From: Peromyscus leucopus
Taxonomy: Eukaryota > Chordata > Mammalia > Rodentia > Cricetidae
Assembly (NCBI RefSeq): GCF_004664715.2
Contig: NC_051069.1
Location: forward strand, 70,268,647 to 70,332,646
Length of the DNA: 64,000 bases
Direction of reading: 5' to 3'
Positions within the stretch are counted from its first letter, which is position 1; every line of letters begins with the position of its first letter. Below, piece by piece: positions 23,728 through 36,105 of the stretch. The translations under genes and the position numbers were made by a program. The notes below the pieces were generated by a model. The model was not told the DNA's origin. It made no database searches and worked only from the letters and a program-made list of their open reading frames with translations.

Positions 23728-24644
23728 AAGAGTTTCCACCTAAAACCTAAGTAAAAAGATACTAAAATAGAACTAAAAACAGTTCCTAGTTGTCTCTTTG
23801 AAGCTAGTGGCAGCCTGAGTGTTTGAGCTACCATAGCAGGTTCCTGGCATTCATGTTTGCCCTGCAGTATGGCGGGAATGAGGCCTCTGCAAAGTGGCAC
23901 ATTAAGCTGCGTGGTGGATTTAGCCTTTGCTAGTACAAAACAACAAAAAAAGAGGTTTCTGGACTACACGCTGCTTTGATAGAAGCATAGACCCACTATT
24001 TCTGAGAGTTGACGGCTCCCAGAGCTGGCAGAAAACATACCACCACCATGTTGGGAAGCTGAAGTGGGCGGAGCCAGCAACCACAGCTCCATTTCAGTCT
24101 TAGAATACTGCAGTTTAAAGTAATAGGCTCAAGGTAATATAAAAAAATAAGCCACCTAAAGATGGCTACCACACGGAGAATCTGGATTATGTTCTCTTTG
24201 ATATTTTTAACTACAGAGAAACATTTGATTGCAAAAGATGTTGAGTTAAACCAATATATATATATACTTTAAAGGTACCTTGACTTCAAAATTTGGATGT
24301 AAGGATACGTTGCTTTGGAAAGGAGGCTCTGCTTTTGTTTCCACAGAAAGCCAGAGGCTATGGATTTGCTCCAGATTAAGATACATCAGGTTTGACCAGC
24401 CAAGACCCCCTGAAAGGTCTCCGATGACACCATGACCCAGATGATCCAACATCCAGAACTGTTTCAAGGCAACTGGCTCAGATGATACACCCTCATGGAC
24501 TACTCCATAATCCTAAAATTTTCTTTGTGTCCCCATAAGATACAGTGCTCCTTTCCAGCAGGAAGTAGTAAGAGAAGCTATGCCCAAATTCCCAAATATA
24601 CCAAGCTAGCTTTGGAGATGTGTAAAAGTTTTGGAAAAAAAAAT
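23728..24644 (+). mobile_element. Non-coding interior of a short class II ERV
   Basis: About 0.9 kb between the primer-binding site and the polypurine tract. No frame exceeds about 110 codons and no protease, reverse transcriptase or envelope motif is visible. The element is therefore either internally deleted or of a non-autonomous type mobilised by proteins of a related provirus. Sequence around 24300-24600 resembles mys-like elements I associate with cricetid rodents. Confidence 0.6.
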
Positions 24645-24656
24645 AAAAAGGGGAAG
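24645..24656 (+). other. Polypurine tract
   Basis: The sequence aaaaaggggaag lies immediately before the 3' LTR. It is the expected plus-strand primer. Confidence 0.75.
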
Positions 24657-25021
24657 TGCTGTGGCTATTGTTCTGTATAAATAAAACACTGATTAGCCAG
24701 TGGCCAGGCAGGAAGTATGGGCGGGACAAGGAGAGAGAATTCTGGGAAGTGGAAGGCTGAGTGAAGGAGTCTCTGCCAGCTGCCACCATGACAAGCAGCA
24801 TGTGAAGATGCAGGTAAGCCAAGAGCCATGTGGCAAGGTATAGATTTATTGAAATGGATTAATTTAAGCTATAAGAACAGTTAGCAAGAAGCCTGCCACG
24901 GCCATACAGTTTGTAAGCAATATGTCTCTGTGTTTACTTGGTTGGGTCTGAGCAGCTGTGGAACTGGCGGGTGACAGAGATTTGTCCTGACTGTGTGCAA
25001 GGCAGGAAAACTCTAGCTACA
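24657..25021 (+). mobile_element. 3' LTR of the class II ERV
   Basis: A 365-bp LTR running tgctgtgg to gctaca, TG...CA. It contains a TATA-like and poly(A)-like segment near its start (tgtataaataaaac, 24674-24687). It is complete, unlike its 5' partner. The URR1 sequence resumes right after it, so the element's right edge is exact. The hexamer tgtggg at 23437-23442 and 25023-25028 may be the target duplication. Confidence 0.8.
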
Positions 25022-25284
25022 GTGTGGGCCCATGGTACTGAGGTTGTTCCATCCCTGGGTAGGTAGTTCTGGTTGCTGTAAGAAAGTTATGAAGAGCAAG
25101 CCAGTAAACAGCACTGTTCTATGGCCTCTGCATCGATTTCTGCTTCCAGGTACCTGGACTATTTTAGCTCCTGTCCTCTCTTCTTTCCCTGATGGACTGT
25201 GATGTGTATGTAAGTGAAATAAACCCTTTCCTACCTATGTTGCTTTGAATGTAGCTTTTAACAACAGAAAAATTAACTAAAACA
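25022..25284 (-). mobile_element. URR1 element, remainder after the ERV
   Basis: This resumes the minus-strand URR1 of 23318-23442: ttccatccctgggtaggtag, then the atgaagagcaagccagtaaa segment, tggcctctgcatc, then gtgaaataaaccctttcct. It ends in the reverse complement of the family's 5' end. Joined in order, the two parts account for a near-complete element. Confidence 0.75.
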
Positions 25285-26085
25285 ACTGTGAATGATTTAT
25301 GCCTCTGTAAAGATTGCTAATGAATAAAAGTAACTTTCCAAATATCTTCACATAACATCAGGGTTGATTATCTTGCCTATCCATTTATTGTATTTATGAG
25401 ATCTCAAACATTGTTCCTGACAATAATTAGAAACAATACTAGAACAAAGATAAGCAAATGATTTTGGTTAAAAACAGCCTACATATCAGTCCTTGAATAA
25501 ACATAAATGCTAAACTTATAAGTAAATAGGCAGCTCAGAATCATTTTTATGCAGTGTCACTAACGCAGACTGGTCCTCTATGCTGATTATCCCATTGTCT
25601 ATTTATGAAAGCAAGATGTAACTTCTGAGGCTTATAATTAGTCATTAAAGTTGAATAATTAATTTTCTCCTGCAACAGAATCTTTCTGTGGAGAAAGGGT
25701 AATGATGCTGCTCAACACAACTAAAATAAGAATTTGATCTGATGTATGCCATTTTGTCACTGAATTTGTGCCCACTGCATAACAGCACAGTATGACAGGA
25801 ATCAAAGAAAATACATATTTCTATATACACAAAGTATATACGCCTGCATACATATTAGATCTACTTGAAGAGATAAAAACTGTTGTTTCATTTTGTCAGC
25901 TATCTAATGGATGCTAACATCTGCTTCTAGAGACATGTTCTTCCTTCTTGAAGGAACTGTTGCCAACACAGGGAAAATAGGATGGTGAAATTATTAAGTA
26001 GTATTTCTTTTATACTGATAAATTTCTAAAGGTTTTGTGTGTTTCACATCTTTAACTACTCCTGGTTTCATCTCAGTCATGTGTG
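25285..26085. other. Unique sequence, nothing recognised
   Basis: No gene or repeat was recognised. Confidence 0.4.
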
Positions 26086-26226
26086 GCAGAGAGTGTCATT
26101 AACTCTATCAACTGCCCAAAGGGAGGCATGGGAAAGTGAAATGGCTTGCCCTATCTAGTGATATCTAAGAGCAGTGGAGCCAGATTCCAACTTGCAGGTT
26201 GTCTGGATTTCACACGACTTTACCCA
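26086..26226 (+). repeat. MIR SINE, plus
   Basis: The core of the ancient mammalian-wide SINE is recognisable: actgcccaaagggaggcatg, then gaaatggcttgccc, the gcagtggagccagattccaa segment, and gtctgg. It is an ancient and strongly diverged copy. Confidence 0.6.
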
Positions 26227-26724
26227 GGATCACTTGGAACTCTGCCATGTCTCAGCCCACAGAACATCTCCAGCTCATGCTCTCATGGTGTTCTTTGTGC
26301 CTCTCTCAGCTAATTTTTCATGTTCTCAATGTTAACATTTAAAGTGTCTTATAACGTAAAAGAAGCAAAAATACATGGATAAGAAGATGCTGAAAATATA
26401 CTTATAAACCACACTTATATAGCTTTTGTCTTTTAGAGATTCAGTAAATCCTATTAATTTTAAAAAGGTCCTTATTTTTACCTCCCCAGATGCACACTAA
26501 GATTTGTTTCCATCAAAACAAACTGTTGAATTTTATCTTCAGTTTTTTAAAAATATTTATCACACAGATGGTATATATCTATAATATGTAATATATAATA
26601 TAATATATATGTGCACACTTATTGCTGGACATTTATAAATACAGTGTTACTTGGTGGACCTTTGAATATTTTACATATGTTTGTATCAATCTACTAATCA
26701 CTCTATATCTTTATTTTTATTTGT
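26227..26724. other. AT-rich sequence, nothing recognised
   Basis: TA-rich runs lie at 26560-26610. No gene or repeat was recognised. Confidence 0.4.
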
Positions 26725-26900
26725 TTGAGGTACTGGAGATTGGATATAGGGCCACATGCATGCTAGCCAAGAAGAGCCTCTGAACTATATCCTAGTCCCC
26801 ACCTACCTTTTAAAATTTGAAACAAATTTTCACTAAGTTACTGAGACTGGCCCTTAACTTTCTCTATAGACTCTTTTGTTCCTGTCTTTCAAGCTTTCTA
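26725..26900 (-). repeat. B4-type (ID-B1 chimera) SINE, minus
   Basis: An ID-like part (ggtactggagattggatata, then catgcatgctagcc) is followed by a B1-like part (tcactaagttactgagactggcc). Both are on the minus strand, the B4 arrangement. Confidence 0.5.
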
Positions 26901-27096
26901 CTACTGGTAAAAATACAAATTGGCATAAGCATCTTAAAAGCTGTTACAAACCACGAAGCAACATATACTATCTTCTAAACAAGCAATTTCAACTTTAGGA
27001 AAGTATCCAATAGAAATGTGCTTACATAGGGTATTTTTGTTATTTTCACATTTTATTATACCAGTAACACAAATTTTAATATATATCATCTATCAG
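26901..27096. other. Short unique stretch
   Basis: Nothing was recognised. Confidence 0.4.
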
Positions 27097-27145
<49 letters not shown>

Positions 27146-27146
27146 A
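27097..27146. repeat. (TCTA)n tetranucleotide microsatellite
   Basis: About twelve perfect units. Such tracts are highly variable. Confidence 0.95.
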
Positions 27147-27492
27147 AATAATCAATAGATATTGATATATGGCATGTTATGTAGTGTAATTCATTACTAA
27201 GTATGGTCTACTTAGTACATAATCTCAATTAGTAGTTTTCTTTTGGAGGCCAAGAAGATCTTACATATTCTATGTTTAAATCCTATGCCTACTCAGGTTA
27301 TTATGAAGTGTTATCTAGCAATATCTTGCTATAGCGTATGAAGTCTTTAATTAAATAGAAAAGGTTTTCCATGATGTTATATATTTAACCTGCTTTACTT
27401 TCACCGAGGTTCATTTCTGTAGCATCTCTAAATATCCCTTTCAACAACAACATTATGGAGAGATTTTCTTGTTTTCTCTAGTTGCTTTAACT

Positions 27493-27712
27493 TATTTTTT
27501 ACACTTATTTGTTTGTGTGGGTGTGTGAGAGTATGTGTGTGTGTTTGTGTGTGTGTGTATGTGTGTGTGTGACACAGAGTGTGTGGAGATCAGAAGACAA
27601 CCTGTAGGATTTTTCTCTCTCCTTTCACCATATGGATTCCATAGAAGGAACTCAGGTTAACAGTCTTGATAGATGCACCCACTGAACTCTACCTCAGCAG
27701 CCCTCACACTTT
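27493..27712 (-). repeat. B2-superfamily (B3/RSINE-like) SINE, minus
   Basis: A GT-rich tail (27513-27570) is followed by the reverse-complemented body gatcagaagacaacctgtag and a cccactgaactctacctcagcagccc end. That end is the tRNA-related head read in reverse. Confidence 0.6.
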
Positions 27713-28979
27713 TATTTTCCAACTGCATGTCTTTGCTATAGTTAAGGAAGAATATTGTTTTATAATTCAGAATAACATTTGTTTCATATAACCTTATTGA
27801 GAACTCTATTTTTACTGCATTTTTCATGCATTAATATTTGTCATGACATTAAGACATTGCACAGGATGTGTTTTCATCTTTATCTAAAATGTAGAGGACA
27901 AGGGCAAGGACTGGCAGCAGAATGAAGGAATAAGTGGATAATTGGATTGAAGTATAGAGTAAAATATATAAAATTCTGTCTTTCCTAGCTCCGAAGGTAT
28001 CTTAGCTGTTATGTTCTCCACAATGCTATGAACCAGAGACATAATTGAAGACGCTAATTCCCAGGACACCATTTGCACCGCCATAGGCAGTCCTCCAGGT
28101 GCTTCCCTCACTAATTTTCCACTTGGCCTCATGTCGTCCCTTACATCATTCCATCCACTTGATTAAATGAGACAATATGGCAGATTCAAGATTGCTTAAT
28201 TCAGCCACCACTTAATCAAGCATGTAGAATCTTCAATACTTCTCTGAAATACACGATCTAGTGTCCTCCTAAGCCTTGCTGTCCTTTAGTGACAAGATGG
28301 CTGCCTGCTATGATCAGAAGTGCTCTCGTAGGGAGAGGAGTAAATTGGTCCTTCACCTAGTTAGACCATTTGAGCTAGTGCTTCTTCAACAGTACGATGG
28401 CTTCCCTAACACACAATGGACATGTTTTCTTTCCCATAACGGTGGAGGGTGTTACTTTCATCTGATATATGGTGGGCAGATACTCCAGAAACCATATTAA
28501 TGTAAAGGTCAGCCTCTATAGCAAAGAAGTACCTTACTGAAAGTGCCAACCACACTACAGTTAAGAATCCCCAAGTTTATCAAAGCATACCACTGTCTCT
28601 GCAGAGAGGTCTCAGTTTCCCCAGGTTTATCAAAGTAAATGTGATCCATACTACTAACTACAAGATACCACCTCATTGGATACCTATCATGCTCCCCACT
28701 TGCATCCAGTTTCACTCTTTGCTTCGTTTAGCATTTAAAAAAATTTTCTTTAGTGCAACTGATGCCATTTCCCTATATATTAGTACTTTGCTAATTTTCT
28801 TGACAGGAATTCATAACTTCTAGAATTGTATACTTAAACCTTACATATTCCAGACTTATTTTTTCTTCTTAAGATCATAAAATATTGTATTTAGAAGTTC
28901 ACAAGTGCAATTTCTTTTTTCATTGTAATATAATTATTTTACCACATGGAAAAAAGTAATAAATTTATGATAATGTTTT
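27713..28979. other. Unique sequence
   Basis: No gene or named repeat was recognised. A locally duplicated segment (ccccaagtttatcaaag at 28567 and ccccaggtttatcaaag at 28619) lies about 52 bp apart. Confidence 0.4.
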
Positions 28980-29096
28980 TCTTTCCTAAAGTATTGGGGA
29001 TTGAATCAAAGGTTGGTCTTGAACTTGATCTTCCTGCCTCAGACTCCCAAGTAGCTGAGATTATAGGCTTGTGCCACCAGGCCAGCTTATGATCTT
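28980..29096 (-). repeat. B1/B4-type SINE, minus
   Basis: The segment attggggattgaatcaaag is followed by ggtcttgaacttgatcttcctgcctc, then agctgagattataggc. It is a reverse-complemented B1 body with an ID-like edge. Confidence 0.6.
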
Positions 29097-31431
29097 TTAA
29101 TATGTATGTCTCTGCAAGCACACATAAGCATACTTGCACATAGCATTTATATTTATCTACAAACATGTTTATAAATATGCAAACTGTATCATTGCCAAAT
29201 ATGAGATTATTAGAAACTTGCCTTGTTGTTTATAATTTATAGATATTTCTTATTTATTTTTGAGATGCTGTAATATTTTTGTAATCGGGGAAATCAATGG
29301 ATGGCAATAAAATGAATAGTATCTCAAAATATGTTAAGACACAATCTTAAATATTGCAGCATATAATAAAATCAGATCCAACAAGCTTGAAAATGCCTCT
29401 AGGTTAGGCTAGTATTATTTCCAAGAAACTGTTTAAAGTAGATGATCAGAAGGTTGGGGCTGTTCAGCACTCAGTGGGAATAATTGTTCCCATGGCCACA
29501 GGCCTCCTGCTCTTTTGTTGTTGCTTTCGTGAAATTATATGTAAGTTCTTGTCAGGACGCATTTCATAACAGTAACATAATTCATCTTTTGGAATCACAA
29601 ATAACACATGTTTATTCTTTCTATAATTTAATTTAGATGTCTAGTACTTCAGAACCAGTTTACAGCAGATTTTAGAAACAATAATGTTTGCTTTTTATCA
29701 AGCAAATTGTTTTAGCAGAAAATGTCCACTGGGGATAATTTTACATGTTTGCTGAAGCAATGCTTAATTTTCGCAGAATATAAGTCATGATACAGTAAAG
29801 GCAACTATTCATGGGACATGAGGAATCAGGAAAGACAAAATGGAGAAAAGTCCCAACATTTTGGGTAGTTAAAAGGCTTTTCCAGGAAGGGTGCCTGAAC
29901 AAATGGAATGAAGGGCGCCAGAAGCTCAGTAAGTTTCAAGCTTGGTTTGGAACTGCAGAGAGGTGTCTTCAATGTCATGGAACATTGTTTGGTTGGTGAT
30001 GTACCATGCAAGTTTCTTGCCTCTTGCTTCACTTAGTGTTATTTATTATTGCCACCCATCCAAAGGAAGGCTAAGGATTGTCTCAAAGATAATATAGCCA
30101 GAAAGGTTCTACTCCTTGATGAGTACCCAACTGGAAATGGAAGAAGCCTGATTTGAATGAAGTCACTTTTGAAAATATTCTCTCAATAATTTTGTCTGTA
30201 GTTTGCATGTATGATGGGAATGAAAGAGGAGTTGAAAGCAAGGCCAATGACAGAGAAGATGCACAAAAACCCAAGGGAGCAGAGCATGGCAGAAACCAGG
30301 TATACGGTTACCATTTTCAGAGGCTTGACTAGTTTGTGGATATCAGTCTTTTCCCAACTGCTCTCATTTGTTATGGGCAGTGAAAATATTTTTTTTCTTT
30401 TTGGCAGATTTGTCTGAAGAATAAACAAGCCAGTACAACCCATGTGGTAATCCTTGTTATTCTTAAAGCATTTCACCCATGGTTTGCAAAGTCTAATACT
30501 TCCAGGCCTAGCAGAAATCACTTTCATGCAGCTCAATATTCCCAGGGTCCAAGAACAGATTTTGAAAATCTGAAGTGCTCTTAGAAAGCCAGTGTAATTT
30601 TTCCAAGAAGATATGGTGACCTTGGAGGGTAAAGGCATTTCTGTCCCCTGGGTTATTTTCTTAAATTTAAAATCTATCTCAGGCTGCCAGGGGTGAGAAA
30701 ATGCTTCATTCCACACATTACTTATAAGAAAATGCAAAAAAAAAAAATGCAAAAGCACAAACAAAATAAAATTATCTATGGTTAGCCCTGGAAATCTGTC
30801 CACTGACTTCTTCCAGATCCCAGGGAGGCAGTGCCCTTGTAGCATAACACAAAGATGTAAGACCCAGAGAGAGACTGTAGGCTGCCTTCTCAACACAGGG
30901 GAATGCAGAGTAAGAAGCCTGAATTGATCCTCTGCTTTACAATGAGGAATTTAGATGAGATATATACTGTTTATCTTGTTCCTGCTATGTTTCTATTATG
31001 ATCATTTGACTGTAGCATCTTTAATGCAATAAATATTGTAAATATTAAAAATACTACAAATCTTGATTTTTATCCACCATGGAACAAATATTTGTTGAAT
31101 AACTATTGCCAGACAATATAAGATTATATAAACACTGAAAAAATTAATTTCTGTCTTCATGAAAACTTCTCCCAGTGGGAGACAAAACTGACTGAATGGA
31201 TAAGGACATCTGTGCCATGATGAATTCTGTGGGAGTGAATAAGAGGTACTTACCTGAGAATCAAAGTCAGGTTTCATAATAGAATGAAAATTATTTAAAA
31301 TCAAAATTGGCTTTAGTCATCACTATTTCTGTTTCACAATGGTGGAGAATTAAATGAATTTAGTATGTGATGGGCTAGGTTTTAGTTGGTAAAGACTCCT
31401 CGGGATTCTACAAAGGTTCCATCATACTATA
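29097..31431. other. Unique sequence with a 237-codon minus-strand open frame
   Basis: No repeat was recognised. The longest non-L1 open frame of the window lies here on the minus strand (30183-30896, 237 codons). It is rich in aromatic and aliphatic residues with two hydrophobic stretches, near residues 43-58 and 206-228. I recognise no domain, start context or splice signal, and it crosses an A-run (T-run on the coding side). I do not call it a gene. Confidence 0.35.
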
Positions 31432-31440
31432 AGAGAAGTG

Positions 31441-31642
31441 AGCCGGGCTGTGGTGGTGCATGCCTTTAATCCCAGCACTCAGGAGGCAGAGGCAGGCGGA
31501 TCTCTGTGAGTTCGAGGCCAGCCTGGGCTACCAAGTGAGTTCCAGGAAAGGCGCAAAGCTACACAGAGAAACCCTGTCTCGAAAAAACCAACCAACCAAA
31601 CAAACAAACACAAAAATATTTTAAAAACAAAAAAAAAAAGAG
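31441..31642 (+). repeat. B1 SINE, plus, young
   Basis: A full 7SL-derived body from agccgggctgtggtggtgca to ctgtctcgaaaaaacc, with an A-rich tail to about 31640. It is flanked by agagaagtg at 31432-31440 and 31643-31651. The internal gcgcaaagctacacagagaa segment is a subfamily mark I associate with cricetids. Confidence 0.9.
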
Positions 31643-31651
31643 AGAGAAGTG

Positions 31652-33740
31652 TAAACTGAGTAGAGACAGCTTTACTCTTTGTCATGTGTCTTGAAATTGG
31701 GTTTTAGCTGAGAAGGGATAATCTACCTAATTTTATACTAAATCATTTAAGAGCATGGTGATTTTAATTTCAGCTTTATAAAGCCCATGTTTTTCTTCAA
31801 TGTCTGAGTGTGCAGGTACATAATTTACAGTATGAATTATTGAGCTATGGCTGGGTTTATGGTTGCTCTGCTCACTGTCAAGCACTCTACTTGTCCATTC
31901 CGCAGCTTCCTTGAGAGACTTTCACCTCTTTCTCTCTCAGTAGAATGGAGTTAGGAAGCACCACAGCTCCAAATAAGGCCATAATGGAAAGGCATTTTGA
32001 CATTTTAAAATGTGTTTTGACAGACCAGGTAGTGCTTTTGAAGAAAACTTGAGAAACTTATGAATTTTTTATGGCTAAACTGCACACAGCAGGTCTGACT
32101 GCCAAGGATAAACATACTTACAGAAAAACCACTGGTAAGATGGGAAAACACCCACCATTTAATGCACACACTTTATATTACCCTCATTATCACTGCAGCA
32201 GGGCACACCTATAGTAAAGGTGCATGTGAAATGCAAAACTTCTGGGATAAAAAAACCATAAATAATCTAAGATGGCCCTCCAATTAGTGCTAACTGTATT
32301 ATATAGCCTACATTACTCAAATGGACAAATCAATTGCCAAGAATAAGCATAGGGGACCTGATGGTTCTGCAGCCAGCCATACAGTGATTTGTCAGATATC
32401 TCTGACTCCATTCTTCTGCCCATGCTGGTATCCTTTGGGATGTAGATAGTTGGAAAGTAGGCAGTACACATGTTTTACAATCTTTTCAGTTACACTGTCT
32501 TTTCTCTGACAAGTCACACTTCCTCCTCCTTCTATCAGCTACCAGTAGCATACCTCCCCCAAAACATTGTCAACTTTTAGAAAGGACTTAGTTTATTTGG
32601 TGTATAGGAGTAAAAGGAAGTGAGTTTGGCTATTTGGAGCTAGTAATAATAACTTTTAAAAAATATCAAAAGGAAACAAAGATAAAACAGCACCATCCAT
32701 TATTATGGATCTAAAACCTTATCTTTAGTTTCTGAAAAATAAAATGTCCTCATCAGATATTCTTTGAGAGGCAAAACTCATTTTATTCATTGCCATATTC
32801 TCATGGTCTGGTAAAGAGTTTAATTTTGAGTAGGATCTCCATAATGTAAATGAATATACAAGGTGGGAGTGGATGGATATAAGGATGGATTGAATGACTA
32901 AAGGATAGAAAAGGAAATGGATGGATAGATTATTGGATGGGATCCATGTAGGGCATGATACCTTGACTTGTTTTAGATAAATTTGAGTTTCCATGACATA
33001 ATGGTAAGGTAAACACATCCATCTTCAGCTAAATATTTCCATTTTCTTTTTTCTTTTTATGTCATTCATTAGTAAACACAAGAGAAACAATGTCATCCCT
33101 GTTTTTGTTAATTTACTGTTATATAACAAACCAAGTGGTTTTCCTCAAAAGTTTATTGAGAATTCTTCCACATATCTGGACTGGCTTTGAGTTGGGTTCA
33201 TTTGTAATCCACCTTGACATATCTCTTTCTTTTAAAGTCAGTTATACAAGTGATGCTTGGGGTATGAGTGTTATAAAGGCTGATGTCCACCTTTCTTTCC
33301 TCTCATGGCCAACAATATTACTAGAAAGCTTATGTGTGTATATCCCATGATGCCCAAAGTCTGCTTCTCAAAGGAGATGAAGGGCAGGTGCCATACTCAC
33401 TGTGCTCTGTGCCTAGAGAAGGACCCCTCAGCTCACCTATTTTCAAAGTAGTCACATACTTCAGATATTGTCTTCATAAGAGACCTATCAGAATCCATAT
33501 TGTTTCAGTTGCTTTCACACTTGTCAATAGTCTAAATAAAGATAAATATTAAGTGTCAGGTGTGTAACCAGTGATAGTAAGTTATTCAGTCAATATGTTA
33601 TATTTATTAGGATAATGGCATGCAATAGGTATTATGCTAGATGGGGTTGCTGTGATTTTTCCTTTATTTCCCCTATTTTATACCTTATGTTGTTTTTTTG
33701 GAGAATGACTAAAATTCATGATAAATAAGGTAGTTTAAAA
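31652..33740. other. Unique sequence
   Basis: No gene or repeat was recognised except a degenerate GGAT-rich run at about 32865-32945. Confidence 0.4.
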
Positions 33741-33941
33741 GCCTGTCTTCTCTGGGTAGTAGGGACTGACAGCACACCCCTTCAACCCCTGCACTTGAGA
33801 TCTCTGAGTTTGAGGACAGTCTGGTCTACAGAGCAAGTTCAAGGACAGTCAGGGATTCACAGATAAACCTTGTCTCAAAAAACCAAACCAAACAGACAAA
33901 CCATCAAAAAACAAAGACAAAAAACGCTTGTCTTCTGTGAG
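33741..33941 (+). repeat. Old B1 SINE, plus, with degenerate target duplication
   Basis: The body gtctggtctacagagcaagt near 33821-33840 and an A/C-rich tail (33876-33925) are visible. The flanks gcctgtcttct (33741-33751) and gcttgtcttct (33926-33936) look like an aged duplication with one difference. Confidence 0.65.
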
Positions 33942-34122
33942 TATTCAGTCCAATAATGGGAGTAGAAAATGACAGTATCCCAATAAATGTAAAATTTAGT
34001 ATTGCTTAAAATAAAATATTCATGCTAAATCAGTTACAGAATAACGGAGGAGAGGAATACTATTGCTGACAATATTTTTGAGAAGGTTTTTAAGCTGAGA
34101 CAAGAAACAGAAAGAAGGCCAC

Positions 34123-34469
34123 TGATACTGTTTGGACTGAAATGTCCTCTGAAGGCTTAGCTCCAAGCAAGGTACTATTGTAAAGTGAAAGAACATCTAG
34201 GAGATAAGATTTAATGGGAGGTTTTTCAGGTCACCTGAGGTATCATCTTGAAATTGAAACAGACCCAACTTGCTTCTTCTTCATCTCCTTCATGTCCAGC
34301 CACAGGCTATGAACTGCTTTCCCATGTACATCCACCATGACAGAGCCAAAGCAAAAAATCCAACCAATTATAACCCCAAACCTCTGAATCTCTGAGCCCA
34401 AATCACATTTATTTCTGTCAGTTGATTATGTCAGGTGTGTGTTGAAAGTACTCAGAACTGATTAATACC
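34123..34469 (+). mobile_element. Old MaLR-type LTR (ERVL-MaLR), plus
   Basis: The MaLR order is visible: tgatactgtttggactgaaa, a gggaggtttttcaggtcac segment, the aacctctgaatctctgagcc segment, and ttgattatgtcagg near the end. It is diverged and lacks a clear duplication. Confidence 0.55.
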
Positions 34470-34874
34470 CCGGCCATGCAAAGGGCCAGAAGCATTTGCA
34501 TCAATCTTAAAGCAAGTGAAAAGAAGCTGAGACATGATGGATGGTTCCAAGAAAGGAAAGGAGCCAGTGAAGTTGGGAAAACTTTGAGATACAGAAAGCC
34601 AGAGAACAGTCTACTCAGATCACATGCTTAGTAGCATATCCATACTAAATGTAGCCAGAAGCCAATCAACTGAAACCAAGTGAGAATGATTTTTTTTTAA
34701 AAGTATCCCTCCAGCTGCTTTGTGGAGAATGGGTTCAGGTGGTAAGAAAGGAAGTAATGAAAATTAGAATATTCCCATGATTGCCTAGGAAGGAAATCAG
34801 CGAGTGTCAATTGCATGGATGAATGAAAATAGAGAGATAAGCCTGGAAAAAAAATATTGAGGTAAGTTAGATCT

Positions 34875-34877
<3 letters not shown>

Positions 34878-34923
<46 letters not shown>
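34878..34923. repeat. (GT)n microsatellite
   Basis: About 23 uninterrupted GT units. Confidence 0.95.
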
Positions 34924-34925
<2 letters not shown>

Positions 34926-34949
34926 TATGGAGGGTAGGGTAGTGTCAAT

Positions 34950-35120
34950 TTCAGGTTTAATTCCTTAGATGTAGACAATAGACAATCTTGCATTTTGAGA
35001 TAGAGACTTTCATTGGCCTAGAATTGGTGAATCAGGCTGGGATGTCTGCCAGTGATCCTTTGGAATATGCTTGTCTCCACCTTCTGAGCACTGGGATTAA
35101 AATGCTGACTCTCATAACAT
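34950..35120 (-). repeat. SINE-like repeat, minus, family uncertain
   Basis: The segments ttgagatagagactttcattggcctag and ccttctgagcactgggattaaaatgc read as a reverse-complemented B1-related body. The middle does not fit B1 well. Confidence 0.35.
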
Positions 35121-35332
35121 TGGAAGGTTCTGTGCAAGATGCCAGGAAAGAAGAGTAATCAATGGGCCTAGTCAACTATTAAGCCAGTGAGCTATAAAAA
35201 TTACTGTCATTGTAAGATATTTTAAAGTTGTAGCAATGGCACTTATATCTTGGGGTAACTACAATTCTCTAATTGAACTTATTGTGTGATAAAATTTTCC
35301 AAGAGAGATACAACACGCACACATAATGATAC

Positions 35333-35450
<118 letters not shown>

Positions 35451-35534
35451 CCACTACACTGCAAGTAGAAGCAGAGAGACAGAGAGACTACTCACTGAAA
35501 GTAGAGAGCTCATGATAGACCAAAGTACAGATAC

Positions 35535-36105
35535 ACCAAAGTCCAACTTACTGAACCAATGATTTTTATTGAGGTGAGGATTTATTTGCAGGAGCAGAAT
35601 TAGTTTAAAGACAGATGCTTCACCAAAGCCCACCCCAACATGCTGACTACTCAAAAAAGTTGGAAACCATGAGCATATTGTATATCCTATAGGCAGCTCA
35701 ACAAATAGTAGAATGTCTTTTCCAGGGGACTCAGTTGGTCTGAGCTTCTTCAGGCTGCACATCTGGTCTTTCATTCTTCTAGCCAGTTAGACCAGACTGT
35801 TAGTTTTAGGCTGTTTGATGGTTCCCTACTTCCTTCTTCATTGTAGATTGGCTGAGAGTGACACTATTTTTACTGCTTATATATTACAGTTGGGGAGGGA
35901 GAGGCCCTAGTGATTCTTGTCAGTTTCAGGGAGTTCCTGAAGGAGCTCTTTTGAGTTGCTTGTTTTGTGTCTCAATGGTGCTTCCCTCAAGAACAGAATG
36001 TTTCATCTCCTTGTAAACATCATGTCCTAAAAATATCTCCTTATTTCACAATCCTTTACAATCCTGGCTTAAGATGTTTTCCTCCAAGAAGGAAGGTTTT
36101 AACCT
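35535..36105. repeat. Interspersed repeat, family not named
   Basis: I recognise this non-coding stretch as a rodent interspersed repeat: the acaccaaagtccaacttact start, a caccaaagcccaccccaaca segment, and a ggctcctgaa-like gagttcctgaaggag block. I cannot name it. It lies next to an Lx L1 3' UTR piece. No reading frame of note. Confidence 0.35.

Noticed and set aside
27097..27146. Regular short repeats considered as a CRISPR-like array
   Set aside because: A plain tetranucleotide microsatellite without spacers, in a mammalian genome.
30183..30896. 237-codon frame as a real gene
   Set aside because: No domain, no start context, no flanking exons and it crosses a homopolymer run. It is kept as a finding only.
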